Source: Abditibacteriota bacterium
Lineage (GTDB): Bacteria; Armatimonadota; UBA5829
Direction of reading: 5' to 3'
Length of the DNA stretch: 16,809 nucleotides
NCBI GenBank assembly: GCA_017959625.1
Contig: JAGDAG010000052.1
Span: 1-16,809 of the forward strand
Below are positions 6,414 to 14,414 of this stretch, in pieces. The notes under the pieces are model-generated. The model was not told the DNA's origin, searched no databases, and worked only from the letters and a program-made list of their open reading frames with translations. The translations under genes were made by a program, and so were the position numbers. Each line of letters opens with the position of its first letter. The stretch's first letter is position 1.

Positions 6414-9317
6414 ATGAAAAAATTCATTATCCTGCTGGCGGCGTTTTTGCTTTCGGCCGCGTGTTTTGCAGATGAAACGGTGCGGGGCGCCGAGGCTTTT
6501 GCCATTTCCGGAGAGCCCTTTGCCGTGTGGGAAGCAGAGACCCTGGGCAACGGCCATTCCGGCAGGATCGTTGCCGACAAGGAGGCCTCCGGAGGCAGGG
6601 CGCGGTTCTGCGATCCGGACAACGCCGGGGGAGACGTGCTGCTTTACGGGCAGTATCAGGATCTGCTCCCGGGGAAATACGTGGCCCTTTACAGAATAAA
6701 GATAAACAAGGCCGGCGTGCTGCCGGAGGAAGCGGTGATGAGCCTCAACTGTTCGGCAAACGGAGGGCAGATCAACTACGGCCCCAGCACCTTTCTTGCC
6801 AAGGACTTTTACGACGGCTACACCCTGTTCCCGGTGCCCTTTGAGGTGAAGGAGGGGCACAAACGCATAGAGGCCCTGGTGCGCTGGAAGCAGAACTGCC
6901 GAATATGGGCGGACAAGGTGGAGATATACAAATGGGAAGGCGAGCTTCCCGAAAGGCTCAACTCCAAGGCGGTCATGCTGGACTCTCTGGAGCCCGGGCC
7001 TTATCCGAGAGGGCTTCTGTATACGCCCACGGAATTTCCCACAAAGGACATCTTTCCCGTATCGAAGCCTGTGGCAAAGCATCTGTACGTGGTGGACATA
7101 AGAGGCCTGCAGACCGACGTCAGGCTGATGCTGGCCACGCTGCAGGGGCTGGTGAACCGGGAAAAGCCCCGGCTGTTCCTGTGCGGCGACGACGTGGAGA
7201 AGGGCTGGCTGGAATGGATGAAAAAGAGGGGAGACATAAACTCCTGGAGCTATATATCCGTTGAGAACGCCCTGAAGCGGTTCGCCCGCTGTTACAAAGG
7301 CGCTGTGATCACCGACCGCCGCATACCCGCCACCATAAACGCCGGCACCATGTACTGCTCGGTTTACGACGGCATTTTGTGCAGCGGACGGGTAGCGGAG
7401 AAATACGGCATCCCCGCGCTGCTGGATATGCGGGGCATGTTCGACGACAATTCGCAGCCCTACTACTGGGCGTGGGCCACCCTTTGGGACAAGCTGAACC
7501 ACTACGTTGCTTCGTGTCTGCACTGGGACTGCTCCAACACCAGAGACTTTCTGGTGCAGCACAGGCTCTTTGTGTTCTGGGTGCCCGGCAGGATAGACGG
7601 AGCCACGGCGGTCTCGGCGCCGGAAAAGGAAATGGATTTTGTGAACTTCTTCCTTTCCAGGCTGCCTGCCAACACTCCCATCATGGGCTATTCCTGGGCG
7701 GGAGTCGATATCGGCATCGGCGAAGGCGGCGGCGTTGGCCTGTTTGCCAAATACGGGCATTATCTGGTGGGCTCCACCAACGGCAACAACTATTCGGTGC
7801 ATTCCGGCACGAAGCCCTTTGAGTTCAAACAGAAGGAGCCCCGGAAGCTGACCCTGGACAACTCCAAGCGCTACGTGGCCTTCACCATGTCCGACGGCGA
7901 CAACCTGCCGGTGATCACTTCCGGCAACTGGCCCCAGATGTGGAAATCGGAGGCCAGGGGCAAGACTCCCATAACCTGGACCATATCCCCTTCCTCCTGC
8001 GTGATGTTTCCGGACATAATGGAATACTACTACACCACCGCCACGGAAAACGACACCTTCGGAGCCGCCGTGTCCGGGGTGGGATATACCTATCCCGCGC
8101 TTTACGGCGAACGCTTTACTGACAGGGAGCCTGTGTTCGAAGGCTTTCTGGCCCTTACCGACAGATATATGAAAAAAATGGACCTCCGGGTGCTGTTCCC
8201 CATGAACGTCACGGAAAAGGAGATAGCCATTATAGCCGGGGGGATACCCTGGATAAAGGGGCAGTTCCCCGATTATTCCAGACACGTGGCCCGCTACGAA
8301 GACAGCGTGTTCCTGACCTCGGGCAATATGCCCGTGCTGCGTTCCGGGACCACCTGGGATCCCGATAACACCGAGCCGGAATATATGGCTCAGCGTATGG
8401 CCAAGGAGATAAAAGACTTCCCCAACGTAAAGGAAGGGGAGCCCGCCTTCATACACGCCTTTTTGTGGAACTGGGGCTACAACCCCGCCATAGTGAACCG
8501 CATCACCGAGCTGCTGCCGGACGACTACGTATTTGTCAGCGCCGAGGAGATAGCAGCTCTTGAAAAGGAATATCTGGCGGGGCAGAACCTGACTGTGAAC
8601 ACCGTTGACGAGACTGCCTGCATAGAAGGCGCCGCGAGCGTCCTCTGGGTGAAGGCGCAGAACACCACGGACAAGCCCTTCGACGTCACCTTTGCCCTGA
8701 AGGGCGCAGAAAAGGCGGAGCCCGTTACCCTGAACCTGGAGCCCGGCAGGATCACCAACGTGGGGCTTTTGTTCGTTCCCAAAGGGACCATGACGCTGGA
8801 GACCTCCTTTAAGGGGCAAAAGAGAGAGAGAAGCATACGGGTGAACCTGTACGACAGATCGTCCATACCTTCGGGCCTTGACCCGGAAAAGCTGGAGCTG
8901 GCGGCTCATTACAGCGCAGATACGCTGAAGACCAACAACGCGGAGGTATATACCTCGCCGGAGGGCATCAAATACAGAGCGGCCATCAACGGCGAATCCG
9001 GGGACGGAGCCATCATTTTCGGCCCCTACGCCGCCTTTGACCCCGGCCGCTACGTGGCGGTTTACAACCTGATGAGGCTGGACGAAAAGGGCGAGGCGGA
9101 AGGCGTCTGCGAGCTGGATATAGTTCCCGCCGCCACCCGGGACAGGGTGTTTGACAAAAAGCTCTACCGCAAGGACATGCCCCTGGGCAAAAAGCTCACG
9201 GTTTACGCCCCCATCGACTGGAACAGCGAAAAGGGGCTGGAGACCAGGGTATTCTGGCAGGCGGACAAGGATTCCGTGAGAGTGGACGGAGTAAGTATTT
9301 TCCGGATAAAGGACTGA
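6414..9317 (+). CDS. GxGYxYP-family putative glycoside hydrolase, exported (first of tandem pair)
   Basis: 967 residues from ATG 6414, with GGAG at 6404-6407; a TTG at 6402 in the same frame lies in the terminator tail and is rejected. Residues 1 to about 20 are a signal peptide (MKKFIILL..., probable cleavage after CFA). The defining motif GVGYTYP lies at residues 555-561, placing the protein in the GxGYxYP putative glycoside hydrolase family (PF14323 and its N-terminal domains), whose catalytic function is predicted rather than well characterised. Layout: beta-sandwich carbohydrate-binding-like module at about 38-172; GxGYxYP N-terminal and core domains at about 190-720, with conserved blocks such as TMSDGDN and IGEGGGVGLFA; an Ig-like domain at about 723-815; a second beta-sandwich at about 823-967 related to the first. 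It should act on a polysaccharide outside the cytoplasmic membrane. It is followed after 8 bases by a close paralogue. Confidence 0.88.
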   Translation: MKKFIILLAAFLLSAACFADETVRGAEAFAISGEPFAVWEAETLGNGHSGRIVADKEASGGRARFCDPDNAGGDVLLYGQYQDLLPGKYVALYRIKINKAGVLPEEAVMSLNCSANGGQINYGPSTFLAKDFYDGYTLFPVPFEVKEGHKRIEALVRWKQNCRIWADKVEIYKWEGELPERLNSKAVMLDSLEPGPYPRGLLYTPTEFPTKDIFPVSKPVAKHLYVVDIRGLQTDVRLMLATLQGLVNREKPRLFLCGDDVEKGWLEWMKKRGDINSWSYISVENALKRFARCYKGAVITDRRIPATINAGTMYCSVYDGILCSGRVAEKYGIPALLDMRGMFDDNSQPYYWAWATLWDKLNHYVASCLHWDCSNTRDFLVQHRLFVFWVPGRIDGATAVSAPEKEMDFVNFFLSRLPANTPIMGYSWAGVDIGIGEGGGVGLFAKYGHYLVGSTNGNNYSVHSGTKPFEFKQKEPRKLTLDNSKRYVAFTMSDGDNLPVITSGNWPQMWKSEARGKTPITWTISPSSCVMFPDIMEYYYTTATENDTFGAAVSGVGYTYPALYGERFTDREPVFEGFLALTDRYMKKMDLRVLFPMNVTEKEIAIIAGGIPWIKGQFPDYSRHVARYEDSVFLTSGNMPVLRSGTTWDPDNTEPEYMAQRMAKEIKDFPNVKEGEPAFIHAFLWNWGYNPAIVNRITELLPDDYVFVSAEEIAALEKEYLAGQNLTVNTVDETACIEGAASVLWVKAQNTTDKPFDVTFALKGAEKAEPVTLNLEPGRITNVGLLFVPKGTMTLETSFKGQKRERSIRVNLYDRSSIPSGLDPEKLELAAHYSADTLKTNNAEVYTSPEGIKYRAAINGESGDGAIIFGPYAAFDPGRYVAVYNLMRLDEKGEAEGVCELDIVPAATRDRVFDKKLYRKDMPLGKKLTVYAPIDWNSEKGLETRVFWQADKDSVRVDGVSIFRIKD

Positions 9318-9325
9318 CGGCCCGT

Positions 9326-12223
9326 ATGAACAAGCTCTGTTTGGTTATAGTTCTGTGTTTCCTGTCCGCCGCCCTTTTGGCGGAGGACTTTGTGATGAGA
9401 GGCGAACCCGCAATGCTTGCGGGTCCGCCCGTTGCCGTTTGCGAGGCCGAAGCTGCGGGAGCCCCGGCGCCGTGGAAGGCGGTCCGGGACCCCGGGGCCT
9501 CCGGAGGGAGGGCCCTTTTCTGCAGCGTGGAAAAAGCCACCGGAAAGAGCCTGGTTTGCGGACGGTTCGAGGGGCTCCGGCCCGGGAAGTATATAGCGGT
9601 CTTCCGCCTGAAGATCGATAAAGACTATTCTTATCCCGAGGATACCGCCGTCTTCGCGGGGGTGACCGCCGGGGACGGCGGCGCGGGTTACGGAGAAAGC
9701 CGGTTCCTGTTCGGCGAATTCGGCGAGGGGTGGACCCTGGCGCCTTTCGCCTTTGAGGCGCGGGAAGGCGACGGCGCCGCGGAAGCCCTGGTGAAAAGCG
9801 CCCGCAGCTGCGATATATGGGTGGATAAGGTGGAGATATTTGAGTGCAAAGGCCCTCTGCCCGCGCTGCAGGCTCCGCCGGCCAAAAGGGCCGAATACCT
9901 GGAGCCGGGGACCCGGCCCCGGGGGCTCGGCTACCGGCCCTCCGCGCCGGGAGACGGCGGCATATTCCCCGTGTCAAAGCCCGTGTCAAAGCATATCTTT
10001 GCCATAGACTGCCGGGACCGGGATTACGACCAGCTGATGCTGACAAGCCTTCAGGGGCTGGTGAACAGGGACAGGCCGCAGCTATATTTGCTGGTGGGCA
10101 GGGAAAAGCTCTGGCTTGACCGTTTGACAGAGCGGGGCGACGTGGAAAAGGTGACCTATATAACTCCCCGCCAGGCCCTGAAGCGGTTCTCCCGTTATTA
10201 CAAAGGGGCTGTTATCACCGACCGGCGTATCCCGGCCACCGTCAACACGGCCACCATGTACGCCGCCGTTTACGGCGGCCTGGTGTGCTCCGAAAGGACG
10301 GCGGCGGAATACGGCCTGCCTGCGCTGCTGGATCTGCGGGGCAGGTACGGGGACGATGCGGAGGCCTATTATTCCGCCTACGCCGAGCTGTGGGACAGGC
10401 TGGACCATTCCGTTTCGTTGTGTCTCCACGGCAGCATCTCCTGCCCCAGGGATTACGCCGTGCAGCACAAGCTCTTTGTATTCTGGGCGCCGGGGGTCGT
10501 TGACGGCGCCCTGACCCCTGCGGATCAGAAAAAGGATCTGGCTTTTGTGAACTTTCTGCTGGCGCAGCTGCCGCCCAACACTCCGGTGCTGGGCTATCCC
10601 TTTGCGGGAGAAGGCGTCGGCATCGGCGAAGGCGGCGGCGTGGGCCTCTTTGCCCGCTACGGGCATTTTCTGGTGCCCTCCGATTACAGCAGCAACCTGT
10701 CGGTGCATTCCGGCGCCCGCAGAGCGGAGCTCAGGCAGAAGGAGCCCCGCAGGATACCTCTCGAGGCCGGCAAACGCTACGTGGCTTTCACCATGTCCGA
10801 CGGCGACAATCTGCAGGTGCTGGCCAACGGCGGCTGGGCCTGGGAAACGGACGCCCGGGGCAAAGTCCCCATAACCTGGAACATGTCGCCCTCTGCTTCC
10901 ATGCTTATCCCGGACGTGGCCGATTACTACTATTCCACCGCCACGGAAAACGATAGCTTCGGCGCGGCGGTCTCGGGAGTGGGCTACACCTATCCCGCCC
11001 TTTACGGGGAAAGGTTCAAAGATGCTGAGCCTGTTTTTGACGGTTTTCTGGCCCTTACCGACAAATATATGAAGGAAATGGACATGAGGGTGCTGGCGCC
11101 TATGGGGGTCACGGAAAAGGAGCTGGCCCATATAGCGGAAAAGCTCCCCGGGATAAAGGGGCTTCTGCCGGATTATGCCAGAAGCAGAGACGTCACCCGC
11201 TATGACGAAGGCGTGTTCCTCACCTCGGGCAATATGCCGGTGGTCAGGGCGGGGACCAGCATGGGCCCCGACAGCGGCGACCCCGAAGAAAAGGCCCGTT
11301 TCACCGCCCGGGAGATCACGGACTTTGCCGGCGTGGAGGAAAACGAGCCCGCCTTCATCCACGCCTTTCTGTGCAACTGGGGCTACGGCCCCGCCATAGT
11401 GGACCGCATAGCGGAGCTGCTGCCGGAGAACTACGTGTTCGTGAGCGGCGAAGAGCTGGCTCTTTTGGAAAAGGAATATATGCGGGAGAAAAGGCTCCTG
11501 GTGTCCGCGCCCCCGGAGACCGCCTGTATAGAGGGCTTCGTCAGCCGGCTGACGCTGAAGGCGCAGAATACCGGCGACAGCCCCTTTGAGGCGGCCTTTG
11601 ACCTGAAGGGCGTCGCGGGCTTTTCGCCTCTGAAAAAGAAAATGGAGCCCGGAAAGCCGGAAACCGTGGTTCTGGACTTCGTTCCCGCCGGGGGCCGCAT
11701 CACTCTGGAAGTTTCCTTTGAGGGAAGGACCGTAACAAAGGAAATAACGGCAAACCTCTACGACGGCGCCTCTTTCCCCGCCGGGCAGGACCCTGCAAAG
11801 CTGGAGCTTGCGGCCCACTACAACGCTACAAATATGCCCAGCATCAACGCGGAGTCCTATACTTCGGAAGACGGGACGCGATACAGGGCGGCCATAAGCG
11901 GAGAGTCCAAGAGCGGAGCCATAGTGTTCGGGCCCTACAAATCCATGGAAAAGGGACGATACCTGGCGGCGTACAACCTGGTGAGGCTGGACGAAAAGGG
12001 AAAAAGCGATCCGGTGTGCACCCAGGACATAGCCGCCGAGGGACAAAAACTCTGCGAAAAGCAGCTTTTCCGCAGGGATCTGCCCGTGGGAAAACGGGTC
12101 ACCCTTTACGTTCCCTTTGACTGGGACAGCAAAAACGGCCTGGAGACCAGGATCTTCTGGGATACCGAAAGCGACTCCCTGAGAGTGGACGGAGTGAGTA
12201 TTTTCAGGATAACGGACCGTTAA
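9326..12223 (+). CDS. GxGYxYP-family putative glycoside hydrolase, exported (second of tandem pair)
   Basis: 965 residues with the same domain order as its upstream neighbour. Residues 1-19 are a signal peptide (MNKLCLVIVL..., cleavage near ALLA). An N-terminal beta-sandwich lies at about 35-170, followed by GxGYxYP domains with GVGYTYP at residues 551-557, an Ig-like domain, and a C-terminal beta-sandwich ending VDGVSIFRITDR. The core is much more alike between the two proteins (long shared blocks such as YKGAVITDRRIPAT and TMSDGDN) than the N-terminal module, which suggests a tandem duplication followed by divergence of the binding module. ATG 9326 is 8 bases past the previous stop. AAAGGA (9308-9313) lies somewhat far upstream, so translational coupling is likely. 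Related but non-identical substrates are inferred, not shown. Confidence 0.88.
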   Translation: MNKLCLVIVLCFLSAALLAEDFVMRGEPAMLAGPPVAVCEAEAAGAPAPWKAVRDPGASGGRALFCSVEKATGKSLVCGRFEGLRPGKYIAVFRLKIDKDYSYPEDTAVFAGVTAGDGGAGYGESRFLFGEFGEGWTLAPFAFEAREGDGAAEALVKSARSCDIWVDKVEIFECKGPLPALQAPPAKRAEYLEPGTRPRGLGYRPSAPGDGGIFPVSKPVSKHIFAIDCRDRDYDQLMLTSLQGLVNRDRPQLYLLVGREKLWLDRLTERGDVEKVTYITPRQALKRFSRYYKGAVITDRRIPATVNTATMYAAVYGGLVCSERTAAEYGLPALLDLRGRYGDDAEAYYSAYAELWDRLDHSVSLCLHGSISCPRDYAVQHKLFVFWAPGVVDGALTPADQKKDLAFVNFLLAQLPPNTPVLGYPFAGEGVGIGEGGGVGLFARYGHFLVPSDYSSNLSVHSGARRAELRQKEPRRIPLEAGKRYVAFTMSDGDNLQVLANGGWAWETDARGKVPITWNMSPSASMLIPDVADYYYSTATENDSFGAAVSGVGYTYPALYGERFKDAEPVFDGFLALTDKYMKEMDMRVLAPMGVTEKELAHIAEKLPGIKGLLPDYARSRDVTRYDEGVFLTSGNMPVVRAGTSMGPDSGDPEEKARFTAREITDFAGVEENEPAFIHAFLCNWGYGPAIVDRIAELLPENYVFVSGEELALLEKEYMREKRLLVSAPPETACIEGFVSRLTLKAQNTGDSPFEAAFDLKGVAGFSPLKKKMEPGKPETVVLDFVPAGGRITLEVSFEGRTVTKEITANLYDGASFPAGQDPAKLELAAHYNATNMPSINAESYTSEDGTRYRAAISGESKSGAIVFGPYKSMEKGRYLAAYNLVRLDEKGKSDPVCTQDIAAEGQKLCEKQLFRRDLPVGKRVTLYVPFDWDSKNGLETRIFWDTESDSLRVDGVSIFRITDR

Positions 12224-12233
12224 AAAACGGAAA

Positions 12234-12270
12234 CCTCCCCGCAGCCCGAGGCTGCGGGGAGGGCTTTTTT
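12234..12270. terminator. Strong, probably bidirectional terminator between convergent genes
   Basis: A perfect 13-bp stem, CCTCCCCGCAGCC (12234-12246) with GGCTGCGGGGAGG (12250-12262), has a 3-base loop and is followed by TTTTTT (12265-12270) on the + strand. On the - strand the same hairpin is followed by TTTCCGTTTTTT, so it can also end the LRR transcript coming from the right. Confidence 0.92.
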
Positions 12271-12275
12271 CGAGG

Positions 12276-12307
12276 GTCTCGAGACTGCTTCGCCTTTTCC
12301 GGAAAAG
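12276..12307. repeat. Two palindromes in the convergent gap
   Basis: GTCTCGAGAC (12276-12285) and CTTTTCCGGAAAAG (12294-12307) are perfect palindromes placed between the terminator and the end of the LRR gene. On the - strand they are the first structure after that gene's stop codon. They could be an additional mRNA-end hairpin or protein-binding sites; nothing else supports a specific role. Confidence 0.4.
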
Positions 12308-12309
12308 CG

Positions 12310-13704
12310 TCAGCGGTCTTTTACGGGTATCCCTTCCTTTTCTGCAAATTCTTTGGCGGCGGGGTTTTGGGAGACTATAGTGATATCTTCACAGAAGGAG
12401 AAGGCCCCGTCTCCGATCTTTGTCACGCTTTTCGGGATGGCGATCTCCTTCGGGCCGCAGGCCTCGTCGGAGTCAAAGTTTCCGAATGCTTCTCTTTCTA
12501 TTTCAGTCACTCCTTCCGGGATCTCCACCCTGTCGGGGCAGGGGCCGTTATAGCCCGTGAGCTTCCCGTCCTTTATCTGCAGTTCAAAGGGGACTGCCGG
12601 AACGTTGCGGAAGGCGGATATCCCCAAAAGTTTCACGCTGCCGGGTATATCCATCTCCTCAAGGGACGGGCAGTCGGCGAAGGCTCTGTCGTCTATGGTG
12701 TCGAGCCCTTCCGGCAGAACGGCTTTCTTCAGCTTCGGACAGCCCCGGAACGCATCCGCGCCTATCACTCTGACCCCTGCCGGGACGCAGATCTCCGTAA
12801 GCTTTGCGCACTCCCGGAACGCTCCGTCCATTATCCCCGTTATGCCCAAGGGAATGACCGGGACCTCCGGATCGTCGCCGAACCGGCCCATAAGGGTCCC
12901 GTTTTCGATCCAAAAAACCGTATCTCCGCGAAACGCATCGGAGGCCACGGTTTCTTTTGACGCAATTCCGGATATACTGCTCAGCCGGCAGCCGGCAAAC
13001 GCGTCGCTGCAGATCTCCCTGATATTTTCCGACAGCAGAAGCTCGCCGGAACGGGCCCTTTTTCCGTTTTCCCGCGAACGATAGGGCTGTTCCGCCCTTT
13101 CGAGCCTGATACAGCCGGCAAACGCTCCGTCGCCGATTATTGACAGGCTTTCGGGAAAAACGGCTTCTTCAAGCCACACGCACCCGGCAAAGGCGCCTGC
13201 CCCTATCTCCGTGACTCCCTCGGGGATCTCCAGGAAGGAAGGGCTTTCCCCCTCGTGACCCGTGAGGACCCCGCAGTCTATCCTCAGGGCGACGGCGTCG
13301 GCGAAGGCCCGTTCTCCGATCTCCGTCTCCCTGCCGTATATGATGGCCTTATCAAGCCAGATACAGCCGTCAAAGGCGCTTTTTCCCACTGTTTTTACGC
13401 TTTTCGGAAGGATCGCCGTTTTCAGGTTGCTGCATCCGGCGAAGGCCCGTTCTCCGATCTCGGCGACGCCTTCGGGAATGACGGTCTCATGCAGAAAACA
13501 GCAATCCTCAAAGGCTCCTTTTCCGATCTTTCTCAGGCTTTCGGGAAGAGATACTTCATAGAATCCGCACCCGGCAAAGGCGCCGTCCCCTATCTCCGTG
13601 ACTCCTTCGGGGACGTCCAGGTCTTCCGGACATTCCCCCTCGTAGCCCGTGAGGACCCCGTCTTCCCTCAGCAGCCTGAAGTCTGAGGTCTCATTATTTG
13701 TCAT
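12310..13704 (-). CDS. BspA-like leucine-rich-repeat protein (LRR_5) without signal peptide
   Basis: 464 residues made almost entirely of about 15 BspA-type LRRs of roughly 23 residues, with the pattern EGVTEIGDGAFAGC.xLxxVxLP (LRR_5, PF13306 type). Four GVLTGYEGECP-like spacer modules interrupt the repeats at about residues 17, 146, 270 and 381. The C-terminal cap, DITIVSQ...FAEKEGIPVKDR, matches that of the larger LRR gene upstream. ATG 13704 is well supported: CAAAGGAG lies six bases upstream (13711-13718) and a promoter about 60 bases upstream. The N-terminus (MTNNETSDFRLL) is polar, with no signal peptide and no C-terminal anchor, unlike classic surface BspA proteins. LRRs usually bind proteins, so a cytosolic or unconventionally exported binding scaffold is possible. 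The role is unknown. Confidence 0.87.
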   Translation of the reverse strand: MTNNETSDFRLLREDGVLTGYEGECPEDLDVPEGVTEIGDGAFAGCGFYEVSLPESLRKIGKGAFEDCCFLHETVIPEGVAEIGERAFAGCSNLKTAILPKSVKTVGKSAFDGCIWLDKAIIYGRETEIGERAFADAVALRIDCGVLTGHEGESPSFLEIPEGVTEIGAGAFAGCVWLEEAVFPESLSIIGDGAFAGCIRLERAEQPYRSRENGKRARSGELLLSENIREICSDAFAGCRLSSISGIASKETVASDAFRGDTVFWIENGTLMGRFGDDPEVPVIPLGITGIMDGAFRECAKLTEICVPAGVRVIGADAFRGCPKLKKAVLPEGLDTIDDRAFADCPSLEEMDIPGSVKLLGISAFRNVPAVPFELQIKDGKLTGYNGPCPDRVEIPEGVTEIEREAFGNFDSDEACGPKEIAIPKSVTKIGDGAFSFCEDITIVSQNPAAKEFAEKEGIPVKDR

Positions 13705-13766
13705 TTTTTTCTCCTTTGTTCCGCTGCGGCGCGGTCATATGCGTCCGGAGCGGGCCTTACGCTTTA

Positions 13767-13775
13767 ATTATATCA
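13767..13775 (-). promoter_or_regulatory. Extended -10 promoter for the signal-less LRR gene
   Basis: On the - strand TATAAT lies at 13772-13767, preceded by TG at 13775-13774 (TGATATAAT). No good -35 is visible at the usual distance. Transcription would start near 13760, giving a leader of about 55 bases before ATG 13704. The architecture is the same as that of the promoter at 5175-5183. Confidence 0.7.
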
Positions 13776-13839
13776 TAATACCCCGGCCCCGAAATGTTTT
13801 TTTTGCTTTTTCCGCAGCCGGCGCTTTGCGCGCCGATCC

Positions 13840-13877
13840 AAAAAAAACGAGGCCCCGCAGAAAGTGATTCTGCGGGG
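13840..13877 (-). terminator. Terminator after the small repeat protein gene
   Basis: On the - strand a perfect 10-bp stem, CCCCGCAGAA with TTCTGCGGGG (13877-13868 and 13862-13853), and a 5-base loop are followed by CCTCG and a run of eight T (13847-13840). It separates the small gene from the promoter of the next LRR gene. Confidence 0.88.
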
Positions 13878-13901
13878 AGACGAGAGCGGGCAAACGCCGT
13901 T

Positions 13902-14294
13902 TTATTGTTTTTTCACGGTGGAAAAGATTATCCTGCGGCCGGGATACATGTTCTGTATCTGTTTTTTGGCGTCGGTTATGCCCGAAGCCCGGACTGCCTG
14001 CTGATATCTTTTGCCGTTCATGGAAAAAGTCACGGTATATACAGGCTTATAGCTTTTTACCCGGGAAGACGGAGGCGCCGGAGCGGCGGCCTTCTGCTGG
14101 GTCACCTTGGTAAAAAAGACCTTTTTGCCCGGGTTCTGCGCCTCTATGAGCTTTTTGGCGTCAAAGCTTGAATTTGCATTCACCGTCTGGGTGTAGCGTT
14201 TGCCCTGGACGCTGTAATTTATCACGTAGCTGTTGATGGCGAAGGCCGGTACGGCCAGCAGCAACAGAACGATAACAGTTTTGATCGTTTTCAT
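13902..14294 (-). CDS. Small exported protein with two tandem 45-residue repeats (unknown family)
   Basis: 130 residues. CAAGGAG (14306-14300) is five bases before ATG 14294. Residues 1-19 form a clear signal peptide (MKTIKTVIVLLLLAVPAFA). The mature protein is two copies of one module, residues 23-67 and 86-130, joined by a Lys/Pro/Ala linker (QKAAAPAPPSSRVKSYK). My hand alignment gives 19 identities over 45 positions. Shared features are Y.....S..GKRY.Q.V.A, then DAKK.I, PG(K/R)(K/R) and F..V..Q. The module is basic and probably alpha/beta. The gene sits between two BspA-like LRR genes on the same strand but has its own terminator. I do not recognise the family. A small periplasmic or secreted binding protein is a guess from composition only. 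Confidence 0.82.
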   Translation of the reverse strand: MKTIKTVIVLLLLAVPAFAINSYVINYSVQGKRYTQTVNANSSFDAKKLIEAQNPGKKVFFTKVTQQKAAAPAPPSSRVKSYKPVYTVTFSMNGKRYQQAVRASGITDAKKQIQNMYPGRRIIFSTVKKQ

Positions 14295-14375
14295 TTTTTC
14301 TCCTTGTTGTGATCTTTTTGTTTTTCCTTTTTTATGTAGGTTTTGTTTTCGGAAAAGTTCCCCGCCCCCGAAAGG

Positions 14376-14406
14376 CCCGGGGGAGAAGGGCGGCTTCTCC
14401 CCCGGG
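14376..14406 (-). terminator. 12-bp hairpin after the long LRR gene
   Basis: CCCGGGGGAGAA (14376-14387) pairs perfectly with TTCTCCCCCGGG (14395-14406) around a 7-base loop, just past the LRR stop codon on the - strand. The following bases on that strand (CCTTTCGG) are not a T-run, so it may act as a weak terminator or an mRNA 3'-end stabiliser. I see no clear promoter between it and the small gene. Confidence 0.65.
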
Positions 14407-14414
14407 TTTCCGTT

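Noticed and set aside
6414..6476. Lipoprotein signal in the first GxGYxYP protein (LLSAAC)
   Set aside because: The -3 position relative to Cys is Ser rather than Leu/Val/Ile, and a normal cleavage site (CFA before DE) follows directly; the paralogue also has a type I signal.
6396..8909. An 837-residue open frame on the - strand over the first GxGYxYP gene
   Set aside because: Antisense to a gene with a signal peptide and family motif; its composition mirrors the complement of the sense codons, and a matching shadow (10082-12046) lies over the second paralogue.
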